A DNA stretch of 41,288 bases, taken from positions 1 to 41,288 of the forward strand of contig JABYQS010000259.1 in NCBI GenBank assembly GCA_022592435.1, in the 5' to 3' direction. Made by a program: the position numbers and the translations under genes. Each line of letters opens with the position of its first letter. Position 1 is the first letter of the stretch. This stretch comes from Cerioporus squamosus (lineage: Eukaryota; Basidiomycota; Agaricomycetes; Polyporales; Polyporaceae). The notes under the pieces are model-generated. The model saw only the letters and a list, made by a program, of their open reading frames with translations. It was not told the DNA's origin and did not search any database. Shown here in pieces: positions 21,261-32,336 of this stretch.

Positions 21261-21698
21261 AGCAGGAGAACCTTGAAATAGTTGAGAGTCATGTTGACTG
21301 CTGAAGGGACTCGGAGGAATCAGGAGCAGCCTAGCAGGCGATCGCGGTCACCTCGATGCGTCACGGGCGTAGCCTGTGGTGGCACTGGTGTTAGCGAGAG
21401 GAAAGCTGGTCTTGGGCTCAAAGCTCCGTAGGATACTTTGTTCAACCCACTCAGTATCGTTCCTTCGTGGTTCGCTGGTCTAGGTTCGTCCGCACTTGCT
21501 GTATGGGTGGCGGAGCCGTGCAACTTGGTCGTAACCACCACTCGCAAACGTGGCAAACACGAGGAGTGCGCGCGATGCCGAGGCGGCTGCCTTGCCGGTG
21601 CGGGCCTGCCGGCTGGTACCATCAGTCACGCATCACCCACTACGTACGCTGCCAGTGCGGGTCCGCCCAAGTTCGCATTGTACGCTCATGCCATCTTG
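21261..21698. other. Gap upstream of the FunK1-A remnant
   Basis: No supported gene; it probably holds the promoter of the unidentified minus-strand gene and decayed FunK1-A 5' sequence. Confidence 0.35.
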
Positions 21699-21893
21699 AT
21701 GCCATCCACCGACGTCCTCACTGGGAGCGCCAACGGAATCTCTTCAGGTCAAGAAAGATACGAGCTCTCTTTACCCCTACGGCGACAACAAGAAAAGCCT
21801 CGCGGAGCCCGAAACGCGCGTTGATGTTCGTGGCCAAATCTGCTACCGTTAGGCTACGCCGCTCACCCCTTGGCTCGTCATCATTGCACGGCG
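21699..21893 (+). pseudogene. Decayed N-terminal part of FunK1 copy A
   Basis: Three reading frames carry pieces that align in order with the FunK1-B N-terminus: RRPHWERQR (compare GRPHWGRQC in B), then YGDNKKSLAEPETRVDVRGQ (compare PTEIRGQ), then LARHH..TAMFPCLVNGQ (compare FARQQRTASLTFLFNG). Frame changes fall at a CCCC run near 21775 and at an in-frame TAG (21850-21852). About 27 residues present in B (WEHAGMIFTEAFNYVEDPE and neighbours) are missing before PLWGFSRLSD. Confidence 0.55.
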
Positions 21894-23920
21894 ATGTTCC
21901 CCTGCCTCGTGAATGGCCAGAAGATGCGCGCCACACCCCTCTGGGGCTTCTCTCGCCTCAGCGACAAGGAGAAGGGCATTGACGAGACTGTGGTCCTCCT
22001 CCTCCCCACCGACGACGACTACATTGCAATGACTGAAGCTCAAGATGACAAGCACAATAATGACATCTCCGAGGTCGAGGGAACCATCGTGGAGGGCGAA
22101 GGACCGTGGACCTTTCGCTTCGTCCGCGAGCTCTTCAAGAAGTCTATCCCCGATAACTGTCCGCGTTACCGGCTCATGGTCTCCTCTGCAGACGGCCCGC
22201 AATACTTCCTCGTAGGCAACCCGGTCGTCATCACTCCCATGATGTATGGACGCGGGACGCGCTGCTATGTTGCGTACGACAAGGCCAACAACCGCTTTGT
22301 CTTCCTAAAGGACGCCTGGCGCCCTCAGCACGAGAACGTTGAGACGGAGGGCCAGCTCCTGCGCCAACTCCAAGCTGCTAACGTCAGGAACGTCCCGACG
22401 ATCGTCTGCGATGGCGAGCTCGACCAGGAGACTGAGACACCCTTGTACGTTCCCAGCCAGGGTGGTGTCTCTGCAGCTGCTTCGAATTCTCCCGCCGTCG
22501 ATGAAGATACGAATCCGACCTCTGATGACGAGATGGACTGCGAGCACCAGGACGAGGAGCCAGAAGCAGAGGGGGAGTTCAGCCAGACATCCCGCAACGC
22601 TTCAAGACGTTCGAGCCCTGTTGACGACCCGCCCTCACCAGACAACACATCGACCTTGGACGAACAAGAGGATTCAGCCAGGGCTAACGTCGAGTCTCTT
22701 CCCTCTCAAGGTCCCACGCCAGGCGCCTTCTATGACCGCGGTCAGAATCTTGTGCGAACGTTCCGGCACTACCGTCTCGTCGTCGAAGAGGTATGCAAGG
22801 AGCTGACCGAGTTCCGCTCGGGCAAGCAGCTCATCTCCATAATCCGTGATTGCGTTCGAGGTGCGTCTATCAGAGTTTCATCTACCAGTATATCGGTCGG
22901 ATTGGTTCTCACTTGTATGTGCAGCTCATGCAGACGCGGCGAACAAGGCTGACATCCTCCATTGCGATGTCAGCGGGGGGAACATTCTCATTTGCCCGAC
23001 CGTCGTTCTCGATCCGACGGATGGCAAGCGACGTGTTGTCTGGCGGGGCATGCTCACCGACTGGGAGCTCTCCAAGCCACTCGCTGGCAAAGACGAGGAC
23101 GAATCAGCCTGTCTGCACGTCCGCCCAGTAAGTGTCAGGCTCTGGTCACTATAGTAGTCTCCCATGCTGACGCGCCTCCTAGGGGACCTGGCAATTCACG
23201 TCGGCTTGGATCCTTGACAACCCCGAGGATGCTGTTAGGATCGCCGACGATCTGGAAGCCTTCTTCCACGTCTCGCTGTACATGGGGCTTCGTTACCTGC
23301 GCCATAACTGCAATAATCTTCAGATGACCATGTTCGACTACTTTGACAGCTACAAGTACGACGATGAGGAGCACCGCTACCTGTGCGGCATCGACAAGTA
23401 CTTCTCGATGGTTATGGGGCGGCTGATGGACGTGCACAAGAAGCCCTACTCCTTCCTGGACGACGATGGGAAGCCAGGGAACCACCCGATCGACGAGATC
23501 TTTGCCGTCATGCTCGAGTGGTTCAGGGAGCGCTACGACGCCCTGACGCGGATCCCCGCCTCGGGGAAGAAGCTTCGAGTCGACGACCACATCGCACTCC
23601 TCCAGCTCCTGGACTCGAAGTTGGACGACCCTCCGTCCGACGATGGGAAGGCGACGGTGTGGCCGGAGAGGGACAAGGTCGGGGACCAGCTCAAGCCTGC
23701 GAAGAAGCACCGGAGCGACGGCGCCGACGAGAAGCCTCGGGCAAAGCGCGTTAAGACGAACGAGAGTGGGAAGGGTAGTGCGAGAGCCTCTGGCTCCGGC
23801 TTGAAAGTGTCTGGGTCCTCAAGCGCTGCCATCGCCCGTGCTGCTCAGGCCCAGCGGACCCGGGGTAATCACATGAAGCAAGGCCCAGGGAGTTCAGCGC
23901 AGTCGAAGCTTACGCGGTAG
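21894..23920 (+). CDS. FunK1-A: fungal-type protein kinase, 5' end lost
   Basis: Exons 21894-22860, 22925-23127 and 23183-23920 are open, giving 635 residues from the first usable ATG. Kinase motifs in order: glycine-loop-like YGRGTRCYVAYD (118-129), the ATP-binding lysine in FVFLKDAW (K139), an acidic/Ser linker (about 210-275), the catalytic loop HCDVSGGN (335-342; the usual HRD arginine is Cys) and DWE in place of DFG (368-370). GTWQF opens the last exon and a basic NLS-like KPRAKRVKT lies near the end. FunK1 kinases are an expanded, mostly uncharacterised agaricomycete family. The normal N-terminal region lies upstream in broken frames, so this copy is truncated and may or may not be active. 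Confidence 0.75.
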
Positions 23921-24353
23921 TCGCTGTATTATTCTGTGTAGTACTTACTTCTCTTGCTCCAAGTGAACTTGAACATGTTTTCGTCCATCCTCACTGCACA
24001 CGATCAGTCGGACAAGACACCGCCGTAACTGAAGTTGCGGGATGCAGTCCTCGGAACCGAATTAAGTAGTAGTGATATCCTAGTCGTAACGTGTCTCATC
24101 AGCAACCTTCGTCCTTCCTGTTCAATCCGGTTTGATGACTCCGATTAGTACAACCAACAATGAAGCATGTCATATTGAATCAGGAATTCCACTCAACTTG
24201 ATAATATATAGCAGGTGTGTAATGTAAGATGATGGTGGGGACAGTATTACAGAGTAGCAGGCAATACAAACAAGCAGCACGGACAGAGTCAAACGGAACA
24301 CCAACATATAAGACCAGGAAATCTCGAATCCAGGGTACAGTGCCAAGGTCCCT
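23921..24353. other. Convergent gap between FunK1-A and FunK1-B
   Basis: AT-richer than its surroundings; it holds the two convergent 3' ends. No gene or repeat was seen. Confidence 0.4.
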
Positions 24354-27111
24354 TCAGGAACGACGAGCCTTTCGCGTTGTGCCACGGCTCGTCGCCCCAC
24401 GGCCGGCACTGCGGGAAACAGCGTACCAATTCGAAGAGCTAGAAGCCTGGGGCTCTACATCCATGTTTGTGTCCTCCGCCCCGTCCTGGTCCTCGGGAGG
24501 TACGTACAAGGCCATGAGTTCATCAGCTCTAGTCTTGGCACGCTTGGTCTGTGGGGCGTCATCCTCGGTGACGGCGGTTTCTGCGGTGTTGCCGGCATGC
24601 GTGTGGCTAGTGGAGGAACTGACTGCGTCGACTGTGGCTTCACTTGGCATGAGACGATCGCCCAGGTAATCATTGGTGGGCCAGTTCGTGACCTGCAGCA
24701 GCCGGGTGAGGAGCTGCTTGAAGTGGGCATGCGTTGCAAGGCGCACAGCAGTGTCGGAGACAACCTGGGGAGGCTCAACAGGGGGATCCCCCGGGTCCCG
24801 AAACTTGTCTGGGTATTGCTGAAACTTTCGAACCTTCATGGCCCACTTCACGAGCTTCTCCTCGAACTGCAGCAACGCGTACCGCGCCTTGAAGATCGGA
24901 AGCATGTCGGAAAGCACAATGTTCAGCGGGTGATCCGAGTCGTCGGGCTCTTCGTCCATGTCGCGGAAGAACTGGATGTCTGCGGGGCCGTCCGTGAGGA
25001 TGCCTTTGGTCATTGCAATGTGCTTCATGGTGCTGCACTTGTACTGCTGCTGCTGCAATCTGAACGCGTCGAAGAACTCGTGGAGGAACGAGGATGGTTC
25101 GTGGACAGTGCTCCGCAGGAAGCGCACGCCGGCGTAGAGGAGGATATAAAAGAAGGATTCCATCTCGTCCTCGACGCTAATAGGCCACCACAACCACCAG
25201 AGCAGTGCCGCGGCCATGAATTGCCAAGTGCCCTGCGTGACAATGAGTGAGGAGTGGGCGGGAAGAATCCATAGGATGACTCACAGTTCGCTCAGGTTGC
25301 CGAGCTCTATGAGCTTTCCCGTCCTCTGGGATCAGCTTTGACAGTTCCCAGTCGGATAGAATCCCTCTCCATTCGACTTTCAGCTGCCCGTTTTTCTTGA
25401 CAAAGGTCGGAAGAATCAGGATATTGCCGAGGCTGATGTCGCCATGAATGATTTGGACTTCGTAACGGCATCCTCATGTGCTAGAAGAGAAGTCAAAGTT
25501 AGATGTGTTCATCAAAGCCTCGACCTGGCACGTACCTTGGACACAATCCAGGACAACCTGGAGCAGCTGACGAGAGGTCTTGAAATCCGTCAATGGCAAG
25601 CAGACTTCGCTGATGACGAGTCGATAGTGGGAAAGATGCCGTATGCGGGGCTGCTTGCGTGCCTTCTTGTCGCCGGCGTTCGACTTGGCTGCACCTGAGC
25701 GATCCCGCTTCGATCCGCGACTGCCTTCGCTCGCCTCGGCAGAGTCCTGCACGTCTGTGTCCGGCTTCCAGTGGTAGTGCATCTGCGTCTCTTGCCCGAG
25801 GTCTCCCGCGCAGAGAAGAGTGGGGATCCTCGACACATGAGCCGCGTGAAGAGTCTCCAGAATCGTGCCTTCCGCTTGGACATTGACGTAGTATGACCGC
25901 CATGTGTCCTTGAGCCACACAAAGCGCTTTGTCTCGACGTCCACAGCGATGTAACCACGCGTGCCGCGTCCCAACATTCCAGGAGCCTCGAAGATGGGTG
26001 TGCCGATGAGGAAGAACTTGAACCTTCCTTCGCGGTCGGTAGGAACAGCGACGCGGTACCTCGGCGAGTCTTCCTGGAGAGAGGCGGCGAACTTCTCGCG
26101 GACATACTTGAAAGCACCGAGTGGCGCAGGCTCATCGGATGACGAAGTGTTGGCAGGGACGGGTATGGTTGTGCCCTCGTCGCCGCAGATGTCCTCGGGC
26201 TGACCTTTAAGCGGGCCAAGGGCGATCTTATCCATCAACTTGTACCACTTGTGGGACTTCGTGAGGAGCACCGCCGTTGGATCGAGGCCTTGATCCTCTT
26301 CGGAGAGCATGGAGAACCGCCAGAGGAACTCTACCCATGAGCTCGGGATCCTCAACGTAGTTAAACGCTTCTGTGAAGATCATTCCGGCGTGTTCCCAGC
26401 GAGAGACGCGTGCCTGGGTGCCGTTGAAGAGGAAGGTGAGACTGGCGGTGCGCTGCTGGCGAGCGAAGGAGTAGGCCGAGTACGACACGAGCTGTCCGCG
26501 GATCTCGGTAGGCTTTTGTGCCTGGGCGTCGCCCAGAATGTCGTTGAGACTGTGAGGGTCATTCTCAGTGCCGCCCTTCTTGAATTCGATGAGGGCACAC
26601 TGACGACCCCAGTGAGGACGTCCATCTATGGGGTGCTTGCGGCGAGGATAGATGGCGGCGTTGACCTTGAGTTTCTTTGAATCGGTGGGATCCCAGCAGT
26701 CTTGGGAAAGGCAAACCGTACATAGCCCTTGCACAGAGACTTCTTGTTATTGACAATGGCGACCTTGGCGATACTATGGTGAGTACAAAGACGTCGTTGT
26801 GGACGCAAACCACTCACCCATCGCTCCGCGAGGTCCCTCTCAGAAGTGAAGCCAACGACACCGTTGAAGCTGATGCCAGTTGGCTTTGGTCTGCGCCGAG
26901 AGTCGGGCGGAAGGGGGAGGAAGGCGTTGAGAAAGTCAGAGGATTGCAAGCAGTAGAACATGTCTACGGAGTCTTCGATGAGGTTGAGGCGGTCGTCTTC
27001 GAGGGTGGATTGTTCGACGGCGAAGACCTCCCAAGTACGAGTGCTATTGGTACGAGGAGTCGAAGTCAACAAGGATAGAAACAGGTGTGGCTTCGCAAAA
27101 GGAGGTGGCAT
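24354..27111 (-). pseudogene. FunK1-B: fungal-type protein kinase with three frameshifts
   Basis: Minus-strand exons are 26818-27111 (ATG at 27111; a TATATAAG box at 27163-27170 lies 52 bases upstream), about 25536-26763, 25285-25480 and 24354-25232. This is the fullest FunK1 copy. It has the complete N-terminal region (LCKGYV, WDPTDSKKLKVNAAIYP, RPHWGRQ, the AFNYVEDPE block), GRGTRGYIAVD, the lysine in FVWLKDTW, HGDISLGN, SDWELSK and GTWQF, then a long C-terminal tail. Three one-base shifts interrupt it: near 26713-26718 (CGGTTT), an extra G in GGG at 26334-26336 (expected LMVEFLWRFS), and a missing A in AAA at 25452-25455 just before the catalytic loop. All splice sites are otherwise good. 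It is either a recent pseudogene or carries sequencing errors; uninterrupted it would be a typical FunK1 kinase. Confidence 0.75.
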
Positions 27112-27162
27112 GATGCTGGTCGGTGGTAAGAGACCATACCTGATAAGCGGGCAGCTGAAGGG

Positions 27163-27170
27163 CTTATATA
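27163..27170 (-). promoter_or_regulatory. TATA box of FunK1-B
   Basis: TATATAAG on the minus strand, 52 bases upstream of the ATG at 27111. Confidence 0.5.
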
Positions 27171-27713
27171 TGCTTGAGGAGAGGTGGTTACTACAGAACT
27201 TGAACCGGCCACAGCGACCACAGCAACGGTGGACCAATCTGGACAAGGGACACGTGTGAGGGTATGCACCACAGCAATTATACCTAAAGAGACGAACAAT
27301 GAGCTTTGCAGTTCTTTGTGCTATTGGATTCAAGGACGGAGGCAGAAGGCAAGCAGTTGAAGCCTGAAAGCGCGCGTGAAGCGTGATTGATGTCCATAGC
27401 CGCCGGCGTGCCATCGGCGCCTAAGGTGGTTACAACCACCAAGAATGTCAAGAAGCTGCGCCGGTAGTTGATCCCTTGATTATGACCAGGACGAGTAGGC
27501 AGACAGACCTTCATCGTGCACTTATGCTTCCTCGCAGACCTCTCCCGACTGAAGGAGGATTGACCAGTCTATTCGTCAAACTCTAGAGAGATCTACTGTA
27601 GCCTCGTAGGCTCGCTTGCCGCATGATCATCTAAGCTTCGCATCCTTCGTACCCGGCCTGTGCGTGCTTGGTAATGATATCGCAAACCCGCCTGATGCTG
27701 ACGAACACTCTAG
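27171..27713. other. Gap between FunK1-B and relic D
   Basis: No intact gene. The last part may contain the decayed intron or penultimate exon of relic D, because 27714 follows a splice-acceptor-like ACTCTAG. Confidence 0.35.
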
Positions 27714-28180
27714 GGCACCTGGCAGCTACTATGTCGGCGTGTGTCACTGAAGTTTCGGAGGAACCCGTCCGCGCCAGTGCAGACGAGCTCGAGGCCTTCT
27801 TCAACGTCGTCCTCTAGTACACAGTCCGCTCGATCCAATCCTCGACACATGCTCCGGGCCCTGGTTCCCGGCGCGCTACAAGCCGCTGCCGCTGCCTTGT
27901 CGCCGCTTACGAGGTTATCGAGAGCCTCCTGTCTTAGAAGCAGCTCGACTCGTAGCTGGATGACCAACCGGGCGACTGGGTGACGCCGCCGTGGCTCAAG
28001 TAGACAAGTTCGGGGACCAGCTCCAGCCCGAAGTGGGAGAAGAAGAAGCGTCGGAGGAACGGCGACGTATGAAAGCATGGGGTGCATACCAAGGTGGACG
28101 CGTCCGAAAAACGGACCACCGTGCGAGGGGCAAAGCAGCTCGCACAGACGTCCGGGCCTTCTGCTGTCCCCTCATGTAAG
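27714..28180 (+). pseudogene. FunK1-D: relic of a fourth FunK1 kinase (C-terminal part)
   Basis: Directly after an acceptor-like CTCTAG the text GTWQ appears, as at the start of the last FunK1 exon. In a shifted frame it is followed by EEPVRASADELEAFFNVVL, an in-frame TAG (27817-27819), then YTVRSIQSST and, after a deletion, ARYKPLPLP, LDS-stop-LDDQPGD and VDKFGDQLQPEV. These correspond in order to ADDLEAFFHVSLY, RYDALTRIP, LDSKLDDPPSDD and DKVGDQLKPA of copy A. Multiple stops, frame changes and at least one large deletion show it is dead. Confidence 0.7.
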
Positions 28181-28695
28181 TCCTTAGTCGCATCGAACGA
28201 AAGGTTGGAAGGTACCCCGCAGTCGTAACTTCTGCGTGGGCCCCTAACAACTGCCGGCCGTGGTCCAACGATGCACCAATCCCTTTGCATTGAATGTGTA
28301 CCTTCAGGTAGGACACACTCACTCATGTCAACTTTGCGTAGATGCGAACAACGCATATGCCATTGAACGCGAGAGCCAGTCCAGCTAACGTAGGATACAG
28401 TGTGTGGATAGTGGATAGTGTGTCGAGGCAGGTCGTAAAGCTACACTGGCTTAGGGCTAATTACATGCGAAAGCGGACGCGCGGAACGCAAGAGATATAC
28501 ACTAGTAGGAAAGTCATGAGCTAGTCAAGACCTCATAAAAGTCAACGATGAATGTACTTGTCCGTGCAGAGCGTAAGTAATCAGGAAAGATGTGTGTGTA
28601 TGTACGGTGTGCGTAGTCCGAAAGTCGAAGGGATGGATGTGTCTACATCATAACACCAGAGTCACTCGAGTCCAGTCCGAAACCCAATCCCAAAC
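28181..28695. other. Gap before the membrane-protein gene
   Basis: No supported gene or repeat; it presumably includes the 3' untranslated region of the minus-strand gene that follows. Confidence 0.4.
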
Positions 28696-31600
28696 TCATC
28701 GCAGGAAGGGATTGCGCGAGCCCCCAGTGTTCGTGGGATGTAGCCAGTACGCCCCACGCTGCTGCTGCTGCTGGGGCTGCTCCTGCACAAGATCCGCAAG
28801 CCGCGACACAGACCGCGCGTACTCCTGCGCCGGCGTCGGCGCGAGGTTCGTCGTCGTCGACGACGGCTGCTGCTGCGCGGGCGCATCGGGGAGGAGCCAG
28901 CTGCTGTACGACGTCGAGCCGGAGAACCGCGACGGCATCTCCGCCGGGACGCGGTCGTGCACAGGCTGGCGCGGCTCCGGCGCGCGTCGCGGCTGGCCGG
29001 TCACCTGCGAGTAGAGTGACTCCTGCGTGAGCTTGTCGTTCACCGTCCGTCCGCCGCGGTCCGAGCCCCGGCTGCTGGCCTTGTGCGAGTGCCGGTCGCC
29101 CTCGTACGAGCGCAGAGAGGGGAGAGGGGACGGCGCGCGGCTGGATCCTGCACGCGTGTACTCGTACGCGTCGAGCAGCTTGTCCATCTCGCGGTCGTGG
29201 CGCAGCTCCGAGGCGCGCAGCTTGGCCATGTCGCGGTCGTGCCGCTCGTCCTCCGCGACGCGCATCTTCTCCATCCCGCGGTCGACCCGGGCCTCCTCGG
29301 CAGCACGGAGCTTCTCGAGGCGGATGTCCCCATGGTCAGTCCGGCAGCATCCAACGCTGGCCCTTCTTGTGCCCGAAGAACCGCTCACCAAACCGGGCCA
29401 GACGGAGACGCCAGCCGGGATGGTTGAGCCGCTTGGCTGCAGCGAAGTTTGCGGTGGCGGCGGACACGGCGCTTGCGAGCACGGCGACGCCAGCATACAA
29501 GGATAACGACGAAGATGAATGCGCAGCCCAGCGCCATGAGCAGGATCTCCCACCACTCGAGCGGGCGACGGGTCGTGGTCGTGGTCGTACTCGATGTGGG
29601 GGTGTCGATGCCGGTAATGGTTGGGAGCGGTGCAGCGGTGCCAGAGGAGGCAGTGAGTACGATGACGAGGTCGGAGAGGCAGATACCGAGACCGGGAACG
29701 ACAGCGGAGGAATTGCTGCAGCCCGAAGAGACGCAGGTACCACCCTTGAGAACCTGACTGGAGCTCGAGCACGCTAGGCAGTTGCTCGGCCCGGAGCCAG
29801 AACAGCTCGAGCAGCTGGAGTCGCAAGACTGACACGTCGACGACGTCTTGTCGAAGTACTGCGTCTTGCTGCAGGTAGGGAGGCAGCGACCGTTGGTGAG
29901 GACCGGGCGGTCGGACGGACAACTCGAGCACTGATTGAACGAGCTGCCTGAGCAGGTCGCGCAGTCAGGATGGCACGTGATGCACTGGCCCGAAGAGCTG
30001 AACGTCCCCGACGGGCAGGAGGCAACACACTTCCCGCTTGACGCGAGCTGGTTGTTCGCACACGTCAGGCAGAAGGTGGACGACCCGGCGCAAGTCCCGC
30101 ATGAAGAGTCGCACGCTAAGAAATCAAATAAGCACTAGCCTCTTTCCACAGTACACAAAGAGCGACTCACCCGAACAGGTGACGTTGTCCTTTGGATCAA
30201 GGAAGGTGCCCTTGGGACAGCTATTGATGCATTTCCCACCGGAGAGGACGAAGCCGGCCACGCAGCCCGTGCACTGAACCTGATCGATGGTCGACGCAAC
30301 GTTGAACGTGGAATACTGGCACTTGGTGCACTTTGAGGGGCACGCTGAGTCGGAGTCAGTATCAGGCAGGAAGGTAGGAACCCATAGAGCACTCACAATT
30401 GCACTCGTGCTTGTTGTTGTCTGCAACCAGGGAGGAGCCGTCGCACACACCGTTGTCGTCGGTGCCGACGCATGTCCCGTTCAAGCTGTACTTCCCACTA
30501 CCGCAGATTATGCAGTCGCTGGAGGAAGACCCAGAGCAAGTCTGGCAGAGCGGAGAGCATGGCTGGCAAGACGACCCATCGCTGAAGCTACCGTCCGGGC
30601 AAACGGTCCCAGTGGACGTCGTTGCCTGTTGGGCAATGCATTGCGTGCGGTCGTTGGCGTTCTGAGTGAATCCAGACTTGCACGAGATGCAGTCGCCGCT
30701 ATCATCCGCGCATTGAGTGCATCCGAGAGAGCACACTTACGAGACGAACATGTCAGCCAGTTTCAGGCACAGAGGAAGAGCAACCATACCTTCACAAGAT
30801 CCATCAGAGTTCAGGAAGAACCCGTCTGCGCACTTGGCGCACGCAGTGCCGTTGTCCGCGGTCGTCCAGCCGGGAATGCATGTGCACTGGCCGTTGGACT
30901 CGCAAGCACCGTTTAGACAATTGCAGGTAGAGGGCAGGTTCTGGATGATGGGCTCGAGACAACGGCCTGTGCCAGTCATGCCATCGTCACATGAGCCGCA
31001 GTCTGCCGGGCACGCCTGGCACGCCGGGCCAAAGAAGCCAGGGGAGCAGGTCTCACAGGAAGTGCCGTTGAACCCGGTCGGGCAGACGCACGTCCCAGAT
31101 GCGGAACATACGCCAGCGCCGGCACAAGGGGGCGAACACGTGGAAGATTGGATGTCGAGGAGTTGAGAGAGAGCAGACGCGCCTGAAGGGAGCTGCGAGA
31201 CGTCGGGCACGCTATCCCAGAAGATGACCCGATCTCCGGATGAGCCTGATGAGATCGCAGCCCAGACACTTGAAGATACTACCAGGGACCCGGGCGAAAG
31301 CTGAGTGGAAGTATTCGAGGGCGAGCTCGGGAGCTGCGAGAAACTGGCCTGTCCTGAGTACTTGGACTGCGGGTAGAAGGCGACGCCTGGTTCAAGGGCG
31401 AGATTCAAGGGGAGTGTTGCGTTGGCATTGAATCCAGGTGACGAGGAGAGGGAGGCACTTGATGACGTGAGGAGGTCGTGAAGGAGCGCGGGGTCGGTCG
31501 TGGATGAGTACTGCCCCGGGAGAAGCAGGACGCTGGTTGCAGCTCCAGACGCAGATAGCGTCGCGCCAACTAAAGAGGATGAGTACGATGTCGAGGATGT

Positions 31601-31795
31601 AGGGCGAGTATCACGCACTTGTGGTGTTAGTGTACCCTTCGAGGCATTGACCTGCAACGCAGACTACAGTTGGTGAAGATTGTGCGGCTGAAAGGCGCAA
31701 CATCGTCAGCACCCAAGCAGCAGATAAAAGTTCAACAGAGACTCACCAAACGATGCGCCGAAAAGGAACGAAGTCATGAAGATGCTCGGCAACAT
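28696..31795 (-). CDS. Cysteine-rich (furin/EGF-like repeat) single-pass membrane protein
   Basis: Minus-strand exons are 31747-31795, 31619-31687, 30790-31569, 30397-30735, 30171-30344 and 28696-30115. A signal peptide (MLPSIFMTSFLFGASF) starts the protein. A Ser/Gly-rich N-terminal domain with beta-helix-like text precedes many CxxC repeats (CSSPC, CxCxxGxxG, CxxCxGSSxxxC) like growth-factor-receptor/furin repeats. One transmembrane helix follows (LLMALGCAFIFVVILVCW) after EWWEI, then RRRARKRR and a charged, Gln- and Ser-rich cytoplasmic tail with heptad-like LEKLRAAEEAR...MEKMRV. It is a type I, receptor-like surface protein of unknown ligand. Odd: just after the membrane helix the protein-like text changes frame twice (about 29451-29470 and 29334-29342). 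The summed exon length exceeds a multiple of three by two, as expected from two one-base insertions. Confidence 0.8.
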
Positions 31796-32336
31796 GTCGA
31801 GACGTCTAGTCGTGGTGAGAGGGAGAGTGAGGCGGGAGGACGGGGGAAAGCGGGAGAGAGGCCGCACCTGAAATGAGCGTCGGCTGTTCAGAATATTGCC
31901 ATGGTTTCATTGTAGTATGCTGGAATTGTCGGCTTCGGGTGCCCGCCATTGTTATTGTCTTTGCAGCCGGGATGAGCGTGTTCATTGTTCTCCGAATAGC
32001 CTTTTGGCGCCCATGCTGCGTCCGGTAGGGAAGCGCCCATAATCCGCAAATTCGTGTAAACATACCGGCAATTGCCGACCGCGCCGCATAAGTAAGTAGT
32101 AAGTAAGACACGGACTGATCAGCCTTGCAATTACATAGCATGCCTTGAGTCCAGTCAGTCGACACCAACAGTATGGTAGACATCGTTCCTCTTGAAATAT
32201 GGAGGCATCCTCGAAGATAGCGTCATGATGGGCCAACACTTCGTTCGACTGGTCTCTGTGAGTCTCAGACTATAGCGCGTCCATCAAGACTGCGAATATA
32301 TACTGCGATAACTTACTAGACGTACACCGGTCCCGT
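31796..32336. other. Gap between the membrane protein and REV1
   Basis: It holds the promoter of the membrane-protein gene and the 3' flank of REV1. No other feature was seen. Confidence 0.4.

Noticed and set aside
20976..21864. Shared 13-base word GGCTACGCCGCTC in the unidentified gene (-) and the FunK1-A remnant (+)
   Set aside because: A match of this length is expected by chance in 41 kb, and flanks do not match.
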